Assembly: GCF_021028995.1 (NCBI RefSeq) | Contig: NZ_JAJJZG010000010.1 | Coordinates: forward strand, 48,209-112,208 | Direction: 5' to 3' | Origin: Halobacterium sp. KA-4 | GTDB taxonomy: Archaea; Halobacteriota; Halobacteria; Halobacteriales; Halobacteriaceae | Length of the DNA stretch: 64,000 nucleotides | Shown here: positions 53,761 through 62,317 of the stretch, in pieces | How the letters are laid out: every line of letters begins with the position of its first letter | Numbering within the stretch: position 1 is the stretch's first letter | Made by a program: the position numbers and the translations under genes | Notes under the pieces: generated by a model | What the model was told of the DNA's origin: nothing | What the model saw: the letters and a program-made list of their open reading frames with translations, nothing else | The model's database searches: none

Positions 53761-54441
53761 TCACAGATCAGTGTTGTTGAGAGACTCGTTTTCCGATAAT
53801 AGATGTTGGTCTATGCAGTCGTGGACTGTGTTGTAGACCTCTGGCAGGTCCGTTGTTTCCGATGATGTACGTCGGACGATTCCGCCTAATACGAGTGTTA
53901 GGAGGGTTTGTGCGACTGGTTCGGGGTCGACGTCACGGAAGACTCCTTGTTCAATGCCGGAGCGAATAATTGTCTCGATGTGGGTTTCGATGGTTTGGTC
54001 GAGTTCGGTTATTTTCTCGCGGTAGACCTCATCATGAACGCCTTGCGCTCGCAGTTCGATGAACGTCTCGTGGGACTGTTCGGGGGTTGTGTGTGGTGGG
54101 GTGACGTTATCGATGATTTGGCCGGATTCGCGTTGGTCGGGGAAGCGGCCTCGAACGCCCTGCATGAGCAGGGTTTCTAAGGCTGTCACGGGGTCATCAA
54201 ACTGGAGGAGTGAGAATTCCTCGGTTAATTGTGCGATGATGCGTTCTAGGAATTCATACAGGAGTGCGTCTTTATCGCTGTAGTGATGGTATAGGGAGGA
54301 TTTGCTGATGTCAGCTCGGTCGGCGATCCGTGACATCGACAGCCCGGTGTAGCCGTATTCATCGAGCGTTTCGAATGTTGCTCGCATGATCGCGGATTTC
54401 GTATCCGTGGATTCAGAGTCGAACGGGTTGGAATCAGACAT
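53761..54441 (-). CDS. TetR/AcrR-family repressor
   Basis: The protein has 226 residues. The N-terminal helix-turn-helix (IMRATFETLDEYGYTGLSMSRIADRADISKSSLYHHYSDKD) is typical of TetR. The C-terminal ligand domain is helical, with a GIVRRTSSE end. It is the last gene of an operon with the MMPL exporter (3-nt gap) and the CARDB protein, so it probably represses this operon, with a candidate operator at 58702-58719. Confidence 0.9.
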   Translation of the reverse strand: MSDSNPFDSESTDTKSAIMRATFETLDEYGYTGLSMSRIADRADISKSSLYHHYSDKDALLYEFLERIIAQLTEEFSLLQFDDPVTALETLLMQGVRGRFPDQRESGQIIDNVTPPHTTPEQSHETFIELRAQGVHDEVYREKITELDQTIETHIETIIRSGIEQGVFRDVDPEPVAQTLLTLVLGGIVRRTSSETTDLPEVYNTVHDCIDQHLLSENESLNNTDL

Positions 54442-54444
54442 TGG

Positions 54445-56916
54445 TTATGCTGGTTGGTCTGCTGGCTGCGTAATGACGACACGTTCCCAGAGCACGGCTG
54501 CCGAGGGCGTGATCAGGATCGATGCGACGAACGACAGGAACACGGAGAGCGCGATCACCAAGCCGAACTGCCCGAGGATGGGCGTGATTGCGAGCGCCAA
54601 CACACCGGTGCCAGACGACGTTGTGAGCATGCTGCCAGCGAGCGCGCCACCGGTCCCACGGACTGTTTTGTCGAGTGCGTCATGGATATCTCGTGTTGGA
54701 TCGTATTCCTCGGCAAACCGGTGCACGATGTGCGCGGAGTAGTCAATCCCGAGCCCGATGGCGATTGAGAGGATGGTTGCCGTGAGGACGTTCAGTGGGA
54801 TGCCGAAGTACCGCATTGTGCCGGCGAGGACGGCGATCGTCCAGACAATTGGGATGAGATTCACAATCCCAAGGGATGGCCGGCGTTCGAGCACCCAGTA
54901 GATGAACACGAGGAAGATCGCGGTTGCGATCAGCGCGAGCACAAGACTCTCAATCGCTGAGTTGAAGATCACGTCAGTGATGGCTGCAAAGACGACTGTT
55001 TGACCGGTCGCAATAGCGTGCATTCGATACCGGGACGCCATCTCACGACCGGCGGCAGCGACCTCATCCTGGGAGGCGTCGCTTTCCGCGGAGTACACAA
55101 CGCGCGTCGATCGGTAGTCATCGGAGAGGTAATTCAGCGTTTGTCCCCGTGACGATGAGGAGAGCAAGTAGTCATACACTACTTCGAGGTTGTCATCCGG
55201 GATGCCGTCCCCATTCTGATCGTTGCGGGCGACGAGTTGCGCGAATTCTGGATCTTGGTCCGTCCGGCTTTCGATGACGGAGACGATACTCTCCGGATTC
55301 GCTCGACGATCCTCCGAAATGAGCGCGTCTGGTGGCTCGTCGTTGACGCGATTGATCTGCTGGAGGGCGTCGTCTTGCCGTAATGGCGCGTCAATATAGA
55401 TTGTGACACTGCTACTTTGTGCGGACTCGAAGTTATCCTCGAGGAAGTTGAGGGTGCCCGTGACGGAGTAGTCGCCGGGGGCGAACGGTTCCGGGAGCGC
55501 CTCAATATAATCGGGGTTCTCTTCGGGTGGGAGGAAATCCTCGTTCGAGAAGGAGGTATCGACCCCAGTGCCGTACGCACCAGCAACCGCGCCGGAGAGC
55601 AACATCAGCGCGAGGAAGACCTTTGGCCCGCGCTTTGCACACCAGTTCCCAGCCGTCAGCGACCGTGCAAGCACTGAGTTCCCGCTCCCGATCGCGGTAC
55701 TGCCGAATTCGGGGATGCCAAGCCGGATGCGGGCTTCGTCTAACAGGACTTTCATCGACGGCAGGAACACCCCAAAGATCAGGAACGTGAACACGATCCC
55801 GATGCCCGCAACCAGTCCCAGGTCGCGGATTGGGCCGAGATCGCTGATCAGGTTTGCGCTGAAGCCGATGACAGTCGTCCCGGTGACAATGAAGAACGCG
55901 ACCAAGAGTTGGTCGGTTGTGGGTCGCATCGCCTCGTGGATGCCGGCGCCTGTGGCGCGTTCCTCACGGTATCTGTTGACGGTGTGAATCCCGAAGTCAA
56001 TGCCAACCGCGAGGAGTAACACTGGCACCGCGATGAGCATCTGGCTGAACGGGATGCCCGCAAGTCCCATGAAGCCGAACGTCCAGATGATGGTCATGAC
56101 GAGCGCGATAATCCCCAAGAGCAGGTCGACGGGATCACGATAGGCGAACACCAAGAAGACGATGATGAGGAGGGCGGCGGCCGGCACGACAATCGCCATT
56201 GAGTCACCAATCACGGAGTTGAGTTCGTTCGAGAGAATGCCACTCCCGAACACGGTGAAATCGCCCTGCGTCCGGTCAGCAATCTGCTCGACCGTGAGTT
56301 GCATCGGCGTCAGCGGACTTGTGCCACCAGCGCCTGCTGTTGACGACAAGCCAGCCGGCACACGATGTTGGATAGTGCCGATTGTCGCTGACGCACTCGC
56401 TGCTTGCGGATTAAAATCCGTGCTCAGCAGCGACGTGAACCCTGGTGTTTGGGCTGCCTGCTTGACCGCGGCATCAATTTGAGCGGGCGTCGCGTCCCGA
56501 ATGGCGCGCTGTTGCGCTGAAACTGTCGTCGCTGACGGTTCAAGCTGCTGGGCGACGATTGTTGCGGCGGTTGACGTACTGCTAATACGGAGTGATTCGC
56601 GTTCTTGGACGCGTTCCTGTAATGTTAGGGATCGGAGGAGTGCTGGTTTCGAGAGGACGTTGTTGCCGCGATGAATGATCTGCGTGCTGCCGACGTCTGC
56701 GGCAAAGGGGCTTCCGCCGAACTCGGCGTTGACGTCCTCGTAGGCTTCCTGGGCTGGGTTGCCTTCGACGAACTGGCTGGTGCCGGCGTCACTGCTGATG
56801 CTGCCAAGCCCCCCGGCAAACACCAGTGTCAAGACGAGGAACGCCACGACGACCGTTTTCGGCCGGTCGACGATCCAATCGTCGGCCGTCTCAAGCAGCG
56901 AATCTACAGTGACCAT
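54445..56916 (-). CDS. MMPL/RND-family exporter
   Basis: The protein has 823 residues with two halves, each beginning with one membrane helix and a large external loop (about residues 40-240 and 455-625), followed by five to six helices. The SSD-like signatures LLLAVGIDFGIHTVNRYREE and LSIAIGLGIDYSAHIVHRFAEE carry the proton-relay Asp residues of MmpL/HpnN proteins. It probably exports a lipid or hydrophobic compound with the secreted partner encoded 6 nt upstream. Substrate unknown. Confidence 0.9.
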   Translation of the reverse strand: MVTVDSLLETADDWIVDRPKTVVVAFLVLTLVFAGGLGSISSDAGTSQFVEGNPAQEAYEDVNAEFGGSPFAADVGSTQIIHRGNNVLSKPALLRSLTLQERVQERESLRISSTSTAATIVAQQLEPSATTVSAQQRAIRDATPAQIDAAVKQAAQTPGFTSLLSTDFNPQAASASATIGTIQHRVPAGLSSTAGAGGTSPLTPMQLTVEQIADRTQGDFTVFGSGILSNELNSVIGDSMAIVVPAAALLIIVFLVFAYRDPVDLLLGIIALVMTIIWTFGFMGLAGIPFSQMLIAVPVLLLAVGIDFGIHTVNRYREERATGAGIHEAMRPTTDQLLVAFFIVTGTTVIGFSANLISDLGPIRDLGLVAGIGIVFTFLIFGVFLPSMKVLLDEARIRLGIPEFGSTAIGSGNSVLARSLTAGNWCAKRGPKVFLALMLLSGAVAGAYGTGVDTSFSNEDFLPPEENPDYIEALPEPFAPGDYSVTGTLNFLEDNFESAQSSSVTIYIDAPLRQDDALQQINRVNDEPPDALISEDRRANPESIVSVIESRTDQDPEFAQLVARNDQNGDGIPDDNLEVVYDYLLSSSSRGQTLNYLSDDYRSTRVVYSAESDASQDEVAAAGREMASRYRMHAIATGQTVVFAAITDVIFNSAIESLVLALIATAIFLVFIYWVLERRPSLGIVNLIPIVWTIAVLAGTMRYFGIPLNVLTATILSIAIGLGIDYSAHIVHRFAEEYDPTRDIHDALDKTVRGTGGALAGSMLTTSSGTGVLALAITPILGQFGLVIALSVFLSFVASILITPSAAVLWERVVITQPADQPA

Positions 56917-56922
56917 AGCGGG

Positions 56923-58578
56923 TTATCGCCGCCGGTAGAGGAGTGCCGCCCCAATCAACACGACAACAACGACGACGCCACCGATGAGCGTCGTAGGGAG
57001 GCCACCTTCAGCTGCTGGGGTGAGAGTCACTGGAACTTGATAGGTGTCCGAGAGCACCGTATCACCGTCCGGTTGCTCGTACTGGAAATCAAGCTCAAGC
57101 GGCCGTGGTTGGGCGACAGCGCCACCGGCGGCACTAACCTCAAAGACGATCGTTGTGGACTCGCCTGGCTCAAGCACGGGCACGAAGGCTTCATCCGAAC
57201 TCACCGAGAGCGGATCATCAACGAACGCCTTCGCGTTGATGTTCCGTAATGTCGCATCATCATTATTGGTGAGTTGCAATTCGAGCGTGCCACTTGAGCC
57301 AACCTGCAGCGACGTGTCGACGCCCGAGATGTCGAAGATATCGCGTTGGCCGGCAATCTGCACCCGCGAGTTCAGCGTGTTACTTTGCTGGTCGTTGCCA
57401 CTGCGGTCTTCATACGAGACGGTGTACGAAAACTGGTAGGGGCCGCCGTCGGCGTTATCACTGACCGTCACCGGGAAGCGAATCGTCTCTTGGGCTCCGG
57501 CTCCGAGGTCGCCAAGTGCGAACTCTGTGCGCTGTGGCTCAATCCCCGTTGCTGGTGCCTGTAAGTTAATCACAGCATCGTTGGCCGGGTTTGGCCCGTT
57601 GTTCGTGAGCGTCGCGGTGACATTGCCCTCCGTCCCGACACGGAGATCACTCGAAATATCACCGAGCTCGAACCGTTGTTCTGCTTTTACCTCTCCCCCG
57701 ACAGTGATCTGGTCCGAGCTGCCCGAGACGCCAGTCGGGGTTTCGTATTCGACTGTGGCCTGAATCGGATACTGGCCGGCCGTTGCACTATCCGTTGCCG
57801 TAACCCGGACGGACCCAGAATGCGTTTCACCGGGTGCGAGCGCGGGGATGAACACGCTCGCCTGGGACTGGGGCTGCGCTGTGCCACTGAACTGCACGCT
57901 AGGATTCTGTGAGGTGAGTTGCACGGAAAGATCATGGGCGCGTTCACTCCCCGTGTTCGTTACGGAGAAGTTGAAGTAGTCGCTGCCCCCAGCGGTTAGC
58001 TGGTCCGTTGCTGTCGGTGACAGCGAGAACCGTGGCTGCTCCTCGACAACGAGTTCAACGTCGAAGGTTTTCGTGCGCGTGGCGTCGACGTATTCGATGT
58101 TCGAGTACCCGGATTGAGTCTGGTCATAGTTCACAGTCTGGGTGTAGGCGTACTCCACGGTGACCGGAACCGAATACGTGCCCGGCTCAAGGTCTTTCCC
58201 GGTCTCGATGTCAAAGGCCGCCTGTTGGACGCCGCCATCTTGGAGCGCGCCAACTGTTACCGTCCCCGTTTTGACGTTAATCGGGGCGTTAATTTGGGCG
58301 TCGTCAATCGAGACTTGAACGTTGCGCGCGGTACTCACGCGCTCGACGAACTGCGCGGGACCAGATCGCCGGACCTGTCCCGTATTCGACAGCGTCACAG
58401 CAACGGACGTCTGGTCGCTCGCCTGAATGTGGTTGTCTTGAACTGACGCCGAAATCCCTGGACTCCCCAGGACTTGCTCGGACTGGGCTGCAACCGGCAT
58501 CACTGGAACCACCAGCGAGGTCACCAGCAAAATCGGAATGAGGAGAGCTAGTGACGTCCGTGTGGGTAAGTTAACCAT
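56923..58578 (-). CDS. Secreted CARDB/COG1361-type protein with C-terminal anchor
   Basis: The protein has 551 residues. A Sec signal peptide (LALLIPILLVTSLVVPVMPVAAQ, cut near residue 31) precedes repeated Ig-like CARDB domains with VTLSNTGQ, VTNTGSERAHDL, LTNNGPNPANDA and LTNNDDATLRN. A C-terminal membrane helix (TTLIGGVVVVVVLIGAALL) ends in RRR. It is the first gene of the exporter operon and presumably works with the MMPL protein on the outer face of the membrane, as in other haloarchaea. Its mechanism is not known. Confidence 0.87.
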   Translation of the reverse strand: MVNLPTRTSLALLIPILLVTSLVVPVMPVAAQSEQVLGSPGISASVQDNHIQASDQTSVAVTLSNTGQVRRSGPAQFVERVSTARNVQVSIDDAQINAPINVKTGTVTVGALQDGGVQQAAFDIETGKDLEPGTYSVPVTVEYAYTQTVNYDQTQSGYSNIEYVDATRTKTFDVELVVEEQPRFSLSPTATDQLTAGGSDYFNFSVTNTGSERAHDLSVQLTSQNPSVQFSGTAQPQSQASVFIPALAPGETHSGSVRVTATDSATAGQYPIQATVEYETPTGVSGSSDQITVGGEVKAEQRFELGDISSDLRVGTEGNVTATLTNNGPNPANDAVINLQAPATGIEPQRTEFALGDLGAGAQETIRFPVTVSDNADGGPYQFSYTVSYEDRSGNDQQSNTLNSRVQIAGQRDIFDISGVDTSLQVGSSGTLELQLTNNDDATLRNINAKAFVDDPLSVSSDEAFVPVLEPGESTTIVFEVSAAGGAVAQPRPLELDFQYEQPDGDTVLSDTYQVPVTLTPAAEGGLPTTLIGGVVVVVVLIGAALLYRRR

Positions 58579-58701
58579 TTATTCAGGCCTCCATACGCGT
58601 CGGCTTGTAGTTCTGGAGGGTCTGTTTCAAACCCGTTTGGAGTGGTGAACGTAACTGGCCCATCTGCTGGCATAGTACTGAGTGAGCAATCAAGTAGCTT
58701 T

Positions 58702-58719
58702 CGAACGAACGTTCGGTCG
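58702..58719. promoter_or_regulatory. Candidate TetR operator
   Basis: The perfect 10-bp palindrome CGAACGTTCG (58706-58715) extends to a near-perfect 18-bp one with one mismatch pair. It lies 124 nt upstream of the CARDB-MMPL-TetR operon, in the 352-bp region shared with the divergent surface-protein gene. That region holds no other gene; a TATA-like GATTAATATGG for the rightward gene sits near 58887. Confidence 0.5.
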
Positions 58720-58930
58720 GGAACCTCTGGCAAATCGAAAGTCCACCTCTCATATGCGCTTCCAACGAGTAATCGGGAAAACTCGAATCGTGGCGGTGTA
58801 CTCTGTTATCCTTCAAACGAATCAAAGACCCATGATCCGTATATTGACTTGCGTGGAAATTTCATGGCCGATAATCGCCCACGAGGATTAATATGGTTCG
58901 GCGGCAAACTCGGTCACAACCGGCGACCCC

Positions 58931-60751
58931 ATGACCTCCACCCGTCTCACAGCCACCATTATCGTTCTAGTACTGCTGATAGCAGCACCACTGACGAGTG
59001 CAATGGGCGTCGCTACAGCTACTCAACAAGCATCCGCGTCCGTTGGCGACCACAAGGTGATTCGCGGGAACTCAATTGCAATCCCAGTGAGCCACTCCGC
59101 CGAGGCAACACTCACGATCGGGAAGGCAAGCCGCGGATTCGAAGTCGAGGTTCCACTCGGTGGGAGCGGAACCACGACAGTCGAATTTAACACGTACCGA
59201 ACCACGTCGTCGAACCCGAATGCATTCATTTCCGTAGATGGCGCAACCCTTACTGCGCCCTCCAGTGGCTCGCTTGATACAGCCCTCTCCCCGGGCCAGT
59301 ACACGCTCACCGTCACGGTTGGAGGGGATGTCAAAGATGTTGGTGAGCTTGAGGTGCTGCCTCGCTATCAGACAACCAGCAAGATGGCGCGCCTGCCGAG
59401 CACCCTTGCTGTCGAAGACGAGCAAGAGGTAGCGACACCCACGGTTTACGACTATCTTACGACGGGGAACGACGTGGTTCAGGGTGAATACGCCGCGCTC
59501 ATGGTTCAAAACAGCGGGCTAGGCGGCGCCATCAGTGGTGACTCCACGCCGACCTCACTGTCGAATGAGGGTATTTATCTGCGCGTGAAGGAACTCAGCC
59601 CCGAACCGAACACGGAGACAAACGTTGCCACCGTCGAGGACGTGATGATTCGAGAGCAGATGCGGGTGAAAGGCGGGTCGAACGTCGCCCCGAACGGACG
59701 CCATAACCGGTTTCTTGCCATCTGGGACACTAGCGACCTCGATATGTCCGGATTTCGAAAATACACCTATGAGGTCCAAATCGTCCTCGATGGCGACGAA
59801 AACCCACTTGTCGCGTCCAACGAGACCGTCGCCTCACAACGCATCAACCTCAAACAGCCGATGATTCAAATGCAGGCTGAACCCGGATTCACACTGCCAC
59901 CGTGGAACGACTCCACAATCACGGTAGCCGGGCAAACAAACTTCGCGCCGAGAACAGACCTCTCGGTAGCCGCCCTCCAAGAATCTCCCCATCCCCACCT
60001 CTGGGAACAAACTGTCTCCGCCGACGATGACGGGTCATTCTCGGTTACCTTCGAATTCCCGCGCATCCACCAGGCCAGCGAGTCATCAGGCACCCCGCCA
60101 CCCGGTGACTATCCGGCCGCCCCCCGGTCCAGTGAATTCCCCGGTGACCACCGAGACGGCGAGTTCCCGGGCGCGCACCGCCCCGGCGAACTCCCGCTCT
60201 GGGTGCAAGGCTATAAAAACTGGACTGACTACTCAATCCAGCTCCCACAAACGAACGCCGCCCTCCAATTCCCCGATCAGACAGCCACAAACGACACCGT
60301 CACCGTCACCGACATCACACTCCCCGCCGATAGCATCCTCCAACTCACAGCGAATGGCACAACCATCGGGACCTCCCGACACCTCCCCAGTGGCGTCTAC
60401 GACTCCGTCAACGTCTCATTAGACACTGCGATTGACCAACCGACAGAGGTGCGTGCCATCGCCATCAAAGACGCCAACGGCAACGAAACCCTCGACGGGA
60501 ATGACACCGTCTATACAGCAAGCGGCTCACCCGTCGACGACACAGCACTCATCCAACCTCCAACAGAACCCAACACAACCACCACAGCACCGCCACCAAC
60601 GACGACAGCGCCAACACTCCCCGTCCAAGAGTCCGACCCACTCCCACCAGTCGAAAACGACGCCTCACCCGGCTTCGCCCCACTCTCCCCCATCACCACA
60701 CTACTCGCCGCCGCCATCGCCGCCCTCATCGCAGCCACCCGCCACACCTAA
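58931..60751 (+). CDS. Secreted surface protein (DUF7827-like), C-terminally anchored
   Basis: The protein has 606 residues. A signal peptide (ATIIVLVLLIAAPLTSAMGVATA) is followed by beta-rich domains of the kind found in haloarchaeal DUF7827/BGTF surface proteins. A Pro-rich insert (about residues 390-420) carries the repeated unit EFPG-D/A-HR-D/P-G. A second all-beta domain follows, then a Thr/Pro-rich stalk (about residues 540-575, probably O-glycosylated), and a final hydrophobic helix (ITTLLAAAIAALIAA). It is divergent from the exporter operon. Function unknown; an envelope protein. Confidence 0.8.
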   Translation: MTSTRLTATIIVLVLLIAAPLTSAMGVATATQQASASVGDHKVIRGNSIAIPVSHSAEATLTIGKASRGFEVEVPLGGSGTTTVEFNTYRTTSSNPNAFISVDGATLTAPSSGSLDTALSPGQYTLTVTVGGDVKDVGELEVLPRYQTTSKMARLPSTLAVEDEQEVATPTVYDYLTTGNDVVQGEYAALMVQNSGLGGAISGDSTPTSLSNEGIYLRVKELSPEPNTETNVATVEDVMIREQMRVKGGSNVAPNGRHNRFLAIWDTSDLDMSGFRKYTYEVQIVLDGDENPLVASNETVASQRINLKQPMIQMQAEPGFTLPPWNDSTITVAGQTNFAPRTDLSVAALQESPHPHLWEQTVSADDDGSFSVTFEFPRIHQASESSGTPPPGDYPAAPRSSEFPGDHRDGEFPGAHRPGELPLWVQGYKNWTDYSIQLPQTNAALQFPDQTATNDTVTVTDITLPADSILQLTANGTTIGTSRHLPSGVYDSVNVSLDTAIDQPTEVRAIAIKDANGNETLDGNDTVYTASGSPVDDTALIQPPTEPNTTTTAPPPTTTAPTLPVQESDPLPPVENDASPGFAPLSPITTLLAAAIAALIAATRHT

Positions 60752-60820
60752 GAAACCACCCCAACCAAACAAGCATCCACTCGAAGCCGGCAGCGAACAG
60801 CACCACCAGTCGACGTTACC

Positions 60821-61063
60821 TCAGGTATCAGCGGCCTGCTTGATCAACCACGTCACTCCATCCGAGCCACCACCCCAGCGCTGGAACTCATACTTGGTAG
60901 AGTTGGTCTCAATATCACTCATTGCAACCCCAACCCGTTTGGCCGATACGTCAAGTTCTGCTGCAATATGCCGGCTTTTGATAAACGCCCGCCCGTCTGC
61001 AAGCTCTGTCTCCAGATACTGGTAGATCTGGTCATACAACGGCTTCTGGCTGTGTTCGGGCAT
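60821..61063 (-). CDS. DUF7123 family winged-helix protein
   Basis: The protein has 80 residues. A winged-helix pattern (LYDQIYQYLETELADGRAFIKSRHIAAELDVSAKRVGVAMSDIE is the span from about residue 9 to 52) with a WLIKQ strand at the end resembles haloarchaeal DUF7123. It is probably a small DNA-binding regulator; its targets are unknown. A TATA-like CTTTACG lies close upstream near 61070-61076. It is transcribed away from the mobile-element zone. Confidence 0.78.
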   Translation of the reverse strand: MPEHSQKPLYDQIYQYLETELADGRAFIKSRHIAAELDVSAKRVGVAMSDIETNSTKYEFQRWGGGSDGVTWLIKQAADT

Positions 61064-61308
61064 ATACTACGTAAAGTGATATCGTGGCCATCAACCTTTC
61101 GAGACGGGTTAACACCGAATATTCGGTCAGCCAACAGTGGTCGATTGGGCAGACAATGCCGGACTCACGCCCGCCCTGACGGAGAAATTGCTCACCCTAC
61201 AGACGCGAGCTTGAGTTGCCACTAAGCATCGTTTGTCGAGGCCATAGCACAACCATTCCCCGGTTTCCTACCCGCTGGTATCGTTGCCACTCCACAGCGT
61301 AAGGACAG

Positions 61309-61330
61309 CGAGGGTGTTTCAACACCCTCG
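61309..61330. repeat. Perfect 10-bp hairpin, possible old IS200/605 end
   Basis: CGAGGGTGTT, loop TC, AACACCCTCG. It lies in the 402-bp gap 61064-61465, which has no gene. A nearby stretch (CGCTGGTATCG, 61273-61283) matches the outer end of mini-element copy A (1088-1098), so this may be the worn end of another element of the same family. Confidence 0.4.
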
Positions 61331-61465
61331 GGATGTGCAGCACCGGTCCAAGGTGCCTGCAAGCCTAACGTAACTGTTCAAATAAATAATTCCGTCGGTT
61401 GAAGCCCACTCTCATAGTCCGTAGTTGATACTATTAAGACAAATTGAACGGAAGGAAGGGAGCGT

Positions 61466-61766
61466 GTCAGCGACCCACCGCTAAAGCGGTGGGCTTGTCG
61501 GTGAACTCCCGAGTTTCGCGCTTCCCAGTGGAAAGCCCCACGCCCCCTGCTTTCTAACAGGGGCTTTCTCAGGTGCTTTCAACACGGGAGTCGGAGAGAC
61601 TCGTTCAGCATCCCCGACTTCGAGGGCTGGCTGACAGACAGCCCGTCCCATCGACCACTTCTGGGTCTGTGGGACGTGCTTCTCACTGTGTCTTGAAGTC
61701 ACTTCAAGCTGACGCGCTTCCTCTCACCCCTGAAGGGGTGGGCTTCCGCGCTGGTACCGCTGTGAC
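61466..61766 (-). mobile_element. IS200/IS605-type mini-element (copy B), omega-RNA-like, no transposase
   Basis: This 301-bp copy has the same structure as 802-1104. Its minus-strand start has the hairpin CCCACCCCTTCAGGGGTG (61723-61740); the middle part has conserved stem blocks such as GAAAGCCCC...GGGGCTTTC (61531-61568); and the end has the hairpin CCCACCGCTTTAGCGGTGGG (61474-61493) followed by TCGCTGAC. The end hairpins differ in sequence between copies but keep pairing, which indicates conservation of structure. It interrupts the ERCC4-like gene fragment to its right. Confidence 0.72.
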
Positions 61767-62127
61767 AGATTCCTTCCATCGGTCTGTAGAGTACCTACCA
61801 GAAAAGCGTTCGCCTGTGCTTCGCAGCCTGGAACGGTTTGCCAAGAGGTCTCTACGACGACCGTAATGGGCCGTGGCCACTCGGCGGCCTGCTGCAGTTC
61901 GGAAGTGAATCGGTCGCGTTCCCAGGTGAGCGACGTGAGGAAATCGTGGCCGATCTTGCGTTCGACCGCGAACCGTGGGTGGTAAGTATTCGGCTCCGGG
62001 TCGTGAGTACAGTCAGCCGGGATGGCGTAGTCCCCGGTTGAGAGCGTCACGTCGCGCATCTTGACCGCACACCCGTCGAACATCCACGGGTGCTGTTCGA
62101 GTCTGTCTCGCAGTACGACGGTAGGAA
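61724..62127 (-). pseudogene. ERCC4-type nuclease fragment cut by two mobile elements
   Basis: The frame reads VVLRDRLEQHPWMFDG, then LSTGDYAIPAD and FAVERKIGHDFLTSLTWERDRFTSELQ, the GDxnERKxxxD pattern of XPF/ERCC4 nucleases. The upstream side ends at the tnpB element end (62128). The downstream side runs into mini-element copy B at 61766, where the last codons (SQRYQRGSPPLQG) are element DNA. Both ends of the gene are therefore missing, and no complete start region is left. The first ATG in frame is at 62083. Confidence 0.65.
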
Positions 62128-62317
62128 GTCAACTACTACGGGCGCGGTGGCCCGTGGCTTGCCAGTGGACTCACCGCGTCATACCCGAAGAACTTCTCGG
62201 CGTTCACGGGTCGGCATCCCTGACCTTGGGGGCCGGTTGACGGCGACCCATGACCGGCGACAACTGTTGGCCGCCGACCACCTCCCACTCATTTGGGCTG
62301 CCAGACCGTTCCAATTT
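62128..62317 (-). ncRNA. omega-RNA-like right end of the tnpB element
   Basis: The 190 nt directly 3' of tnpB share, on the same strand, the block order of both mini-elements: a CCCTGACCTTGGGGG-type stem near 62218-62232, TGGACTCACCG-like linker and a terminal hairpin CGGGC...GCCCG (62139-62154), ending GTTGAC at 62128. TnpB elements, including IS1341-type ones of Halobacterium, make a guide RNA from this position (sotRNA/omega-RNA). The likely guide is the flanking DNA, beginning TTCCTACCGTCGTACT on the minus strand. Confidence 0.55.
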
